This document shows positions 8,007 through 10,243 of a stretch of 10,243 bases of DNA, in pieces (the first letter of the stretch is position 1; each line of letters starts with the position of its first letter). The DNA is from CACZQA01 sp050943615 (GTDB lineage: Bacteria > Actinomycetota > Coriobacteriia > Coriobacteriales > QAMH01). The position numbers and the translations under genes are program-made. The notes under the pieces were generated by a model, which worked only from the letters and a program-made list of their open reading frames with translations, ran no database searches and had not been told where the DNA came from. The stretch covers positions 1 to 10,243 of the forward strand of contig JBMNPN010000077.1 in the NCBI GenBank assembly GCA_050943615.1. The letters run 5' to 3'.

Positions 8007-9365
8007 GTGAAGAAAGGGTATGTCGCATATGTGCTTGTCGCGCTGGCCATCTGCCTTGTGCCCTCGGTAGGGCTTCTGTTTGGCGGGGGAGAGGTCTCGT
8101 CGGATTCCGATTCTGCCCCTGCCCCCCGCCTGGTTGAGGAAGATGGGAGCATCAATCTCGAAGTTCTGAGCGATGCCGGATCCTGGTTCGATGACCACTT
8201 CGCCTTTCGAAACGAGTTCATCACCGCCTGCTCGAGCGTTACGGGAGGGGTTTTCGAGACGTCGTCGAGCGATGAGGTGATTCAGGGGAGCGATGGATGG
8301 CTCTTCTATGGGAACTCTCTGGGCGACTACCAAGGAACGAATCATCTGACTGATAGGCAGCTACATGATATTGCCCGCGACTTGAGGCTCATGCAGGACT
8401 ATGTAGAGGAGAACGGCTCGAAGTTCGTATTCACTATCGCACCGAACAAAAACTCGCTTTATGACGCCAACATGCCCTATTACTACCAGGGGGCTTTGGT
8501 GGGAGAACGCAACCGAGATCGGCTTGTTCCCTTTTTGGAAGAGGAGGGAGTGAACTATGTCGATCTCTATGAGCATTTTTCCAACGAGGATGAGGTCCTC
8601 TACCATGCGACGGATTCACATTGGAACAACAAGGGGGCCTCGCAAGCTGCAGACCTCATTCTCGAGAGTTTGAACAAGGAACATCCTGATTACTCCAACG
8701 CCCCTTATGAGGTGCGCTCGGATTTTACGGGCGATTTGGAGAAGATGCTGTACCCTGCTGCACCGAAAAAAGAGGACGAAATCTACTATTCTCCCTCCCC
8801 TCAAGATTCATATGACTACGAAACGAGCATAGAGAGCACGTTTGACCCGTTTATCCAGACCAAGGCAAAGCGCAAGTCGGGAACCCTCCTCATGTACCGA
8901 GACTCGTTTGGAAATTCACTCCTGCCCTTCATGGCCGAGAACTATTCTTCCGCCACGTTCTCCCGCGGGGTCCCCTATAGCATCGGCATAGATATGGACC
9001 TGTACGCGCCCGATACCGTTGTAGTCGAGCGTGCCGAGCGCTTCTTGCAGGAGATGGCGGAACAGGCGCCGCTCGTGCCCGGACGCTATATCGAAGATGG
9101 CTCTCTGGAGAACGCGTTCTTTTCGAATCTGGAAAACGTTACCGAGGAAAAGCAGGGGAATGGCTACACGCTCGTGACGGGCAAGATTCCAGAGGATTTG
9201 CTGACAGACGACTCTGACGTCTTTATTCGCGTCGACGGCGCCGTTGACTACGAGGCGGCAAGTTATTCTGATTCCGACGGGAACGAGTGCTTCTCGCTCC
9301 TCGTTCCCGATGAAGTGCTGGACGCTACTGGCAATTCATATGGAATATACTTGGCAAGTAAGTGA
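8007..9365 (+). CDS. AlgX/AlgJ-like SGNH acyltransferase or esterase (DHHW family)
   Basis: A 452-residue membrane-anchored extracellular protein that starts at GTG 8007 behind AGGGGGCGGGG (7992-8002). One hydrophobic segment at residues 5-27 is an uncleaved anchor or signal; there is no lipobox. WFDDHFAFRNEF (60-71) is the family's signature near the start. The SGNH set is present: Asp203 and His205 in TDSHWNNKGA and Ser300 in YRDSFGNS, matching Asp/His/Ser of AlgX and AlgJ. The last 90 residues look beta-rich and may be a carbohydrate-binding module, as in AlgX (inference). Family members pair with an AlgI-type MBOAT and pass its acyl group to the polysaccharide; the 13-nt gap to the MBOAT gene supports the same team here. 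An esterase role is the alternative. Confidence 0.85.
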   Translation: MKKGYVAYVLVALAICLVPSVGLLFGGGEVSSDSDSAPAPRLVEEDGSINLEVLSDAGSWFDDHFAFRNEFITACSSVTGGVFETSSSDEVIQGSDGWLFYGNSLGDYQGTNHLTDRQLHDIARDLRLMQDYVEENGSKFVFTIAPNKNSLYDANMPYYYQGALVGERNRDRLVPFLEEEGVNYVDLYEHFSNEDEVLYHATDSHWNNKGASQAADLILESLNKEHPDYSNAPYEVRSDFTGDLEKMLYPAAPKKEDEIYYSPSPQDSYDYETSIESTFDPFIQTKAKRKSGTLLMYRDSFGNSLLPFMAENYSSATFSRGVPYSIGIDMDLYAPDTVVVERAERFLQEMAEQAPLVPGRYIEDGSLENAFFSNLENVTEEKQGNGYTLVTGKIPEDLLTDDSDVFIRVDGAVDYEAASYSDSDGNECFSLLVPDEVLDATGNSYGIYLASK

Positions 9366-9387
9366 AAGCTACGGGGAGGAACTCAAT

Positions 9388-9951
9388 ATGACAAAAAGGA
9401 TTTTCACAGCGGCGCTGGCACTTGCCGTCGTGTTCGCCTTGACGCCGCTTGTGGCATGCAGTTCGTCGAATTCTGCAGATTCGTCGTCAACGCAGAGCGC
9501 CACATCATCGGCATCCACGAGCTCATCGCAGAGCAGCTCCACCGCGAGCGCATCTGAAAGCTCCAGCGAGAGCAGCGCGAGCTCATCGTCAGCAAAGGAA
9601 ACAAAGGACTCTGACAAGAGCTCTTCCAAGAAGAAGGACAGCGCTTCATCGAGTTCTTCTGCGAGCTCCTCGGAAAGTTCTTCTGACAGCAGCTCGGCAA
9701 GCAGCTCCTCGAGCTCCTCTTCGACGAAGAGCTCTGCAACGAAGAGCGCCTCGGAAAAGAAGGCAGCAGCAAAGAAGGCCAGCAAGAAGTCCTCATCGAA
9801 GAAGAGCAAGACCTCCAAGAAGAAGACAAAGGTCAAGCTCGTCAAGAAGGAAAAGGTCCCGACATGCGCCGACGGATCAAAGGGGTACTGGCTCTATTAC
9901 TACTCTGATGGCAGCGTGAAGAAGGGGCCAAGCTACAACGACAATAAATAA
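9388..9951 (+). CDS. Ser/Lys-rich surface lipoprotein with C-terminal aromatic module
   Basis: A 187-residue protein of no known function. The ATG at 9388 is chosen because GGGGAGGA (9373-9380) lies 7 nt upstream and a lipoprotein signal peptide follows at once: Lys-Arg, a hydrophobic core, and lipobox LVAC with Cys24 as the lipid anchor. An in-frame ATG further upstream lies inside the previous gene. Residues 25-120 are mostly Ser with some Thr, Ala and Glu; residues 121-155 are rich in Lys, Ser and Ala. Together they would be a long, disordered, wall-spanning stalk. The last 30 residues, with Cys160 and GYWLYYYSDGSVKKG, resemble a single choline/glucan-binding-type aromatic repeat. The Ser codons are mixed (AGC, TCC, TCG, TCA, TCT), so the low complexity is at protein level and not simple DNA repeats. 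It begins 22 nt after the SGNH gene. Confidence 0.82.
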   Translation: MTKRIFTAALALAVVFALTPLVACSSSNSADSSSTQSATSSASTSSSQSSSTASASESSSESSASSSSAKETKDSDKSSSKKKDSASSSSSASSSESSSDSSSASSSSSSSSTKSSATKSASEKKAAAKKASKKSSSKKSKTSKKKTKVKLVKKEKVPTCADGSKGYWLYYYSDGSVKKGPSYNDNK

Positions 9952-9986
9952 CAGGCGCTGCATGATCCTGAGAACAGGGGGGCAAT

Positions 9987-10243
9987 ATGGGAACAATCGG
10001 GCTTATTGAAGATGAGAAACGGATTGCGCGAAAAAAGGCAGTTGCTGCGGTCCTGGTCTTTGCTATCGCTCTTGTCATAGCCGCTCTAGTGCCTTCGCTT
10101 GCCGAGGCACAGGCCTCCCAGACCGGCCTCGTGCACGAGGGCGGAGCCTGGCACTACTACAAGAAGTCCGGGGAGCTCCTGAGGTCCTCCTGGAAGACCG
10201 TCGACGGCCACCGCTACTACTTCGGGGCCGACGGCGACGCCGC
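9987..10243 (+). CDS. Secreted cell-wall/glucan-binding repeat protein, N-terminal part (3' end outside window)
   Basis: The first 85 codons of a gene that runs off the window. The ATG at 9987 is preceded by AGGGGGG (9976-9982). A long signal peptide has a charged start (DEKRIARKK), a hydrophobic core at about residues 18-37 and a probable signal peptidase I site after AEA (39-41). Mature sequence includes EGGAWHYYKKSGELLRSSW and then DGHRYYFGADGDA: aromatic, Gly-rich repeats of the choline/glucan-binding (CW-binding) type, about 20 residues per unit. In other Gram-positives such repeats attach enzymes or adhesins to wall choline or glucans; any catalytic domain lies downstream. It starts 35 nt after the lipoprotein gene, with no terminator between, so it is probably in the same operon. 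The repeat part is more GC-rich than the signal peptide part and the lipoprotein gene. Confidence 0.82.
   Translation, partial: MGTIGLIEDEKRIARKKAVAAVLVFAIALVIAALVPSLAEAQASQTGLVHEGGAWHYYKKSGELLRSSWKTVDGHRYYFGADGDA

Noticed and set aside
9369..9845. Minus-strand open frame of 158 codons rich in Glu, Leu and Ser
   Set aside because: It is the complement of the Ser/Lys codons of the lipoprotein gene, which itself has a ribosome site, signal peptide and lipobox.

Overview
The window looks like the chromosome of a high-GC Gram-positive bacterium, most likely an actinobacterium of the class Coriobacteriia (Olsenella, Atopobium or Collinsella-type). The reasons are the GC-rich codon use of the housekeeping genes, an RpoC without the large trigger-loop insertion of proteobacteria, and a second half that codes for surface proteins with Gram-positive traits (lipoprotein, cell-wall-binding aromatic repeats). 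The taxonomic call is inference from style and gene order, not from a search.

Positions 1-5367 are core transcription and translation genes, all on the plus strand. They are the 3' part of rpoC, a strong intrinsic terminator, a promoter and a structured leader of about 160 nt, then rpsL (TTG start), rpsG, fusA and rpsJ, closed by a second strong terminator. Two things stand out. RpoC has a C-terminal extension of over 200 residues with a domain that aligns without gaps to the DNA-binding C-terminal domain of the RNA polymerase alpha subunit and keeps the main DNA-contact residues. The ribosomal block also ends at rpsJ: tuf does not follow fusA, and rplC does not follow rpsJ.

Positions 5368-5851 are a gene-poor stretch with a perfect 16-bp palindrome and no gene I can support.

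Positions 5852-10243 hold a tight run of five plus-strand genes for the cell surface, with gaps of about 13-35 nt: a secreted Lys-rich transglutaminase-like protein, an AlgI-type MBOAT acyltransferase broken by a one-base frameshift in an A7 tract, an AlgX/AlgJ-like (DHHW family) SGNH acyltransferase or esterase with an intact Ser/Asp/His set, a Ser/Lys-rich lipoprotein with a small C-terminal aromatic module, and the start of a secreted protein with choline/glucan-binding-type repeats that runs off the end. The most economical reading is a locus that O-acylates an extracellular or wall polysaccharide (MBOAT passes the acyl group across the membrane, the SGNH protein transfers it) together with proteins that bind or modify the wall. 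The polysaccharide itself cannot be told from this window.
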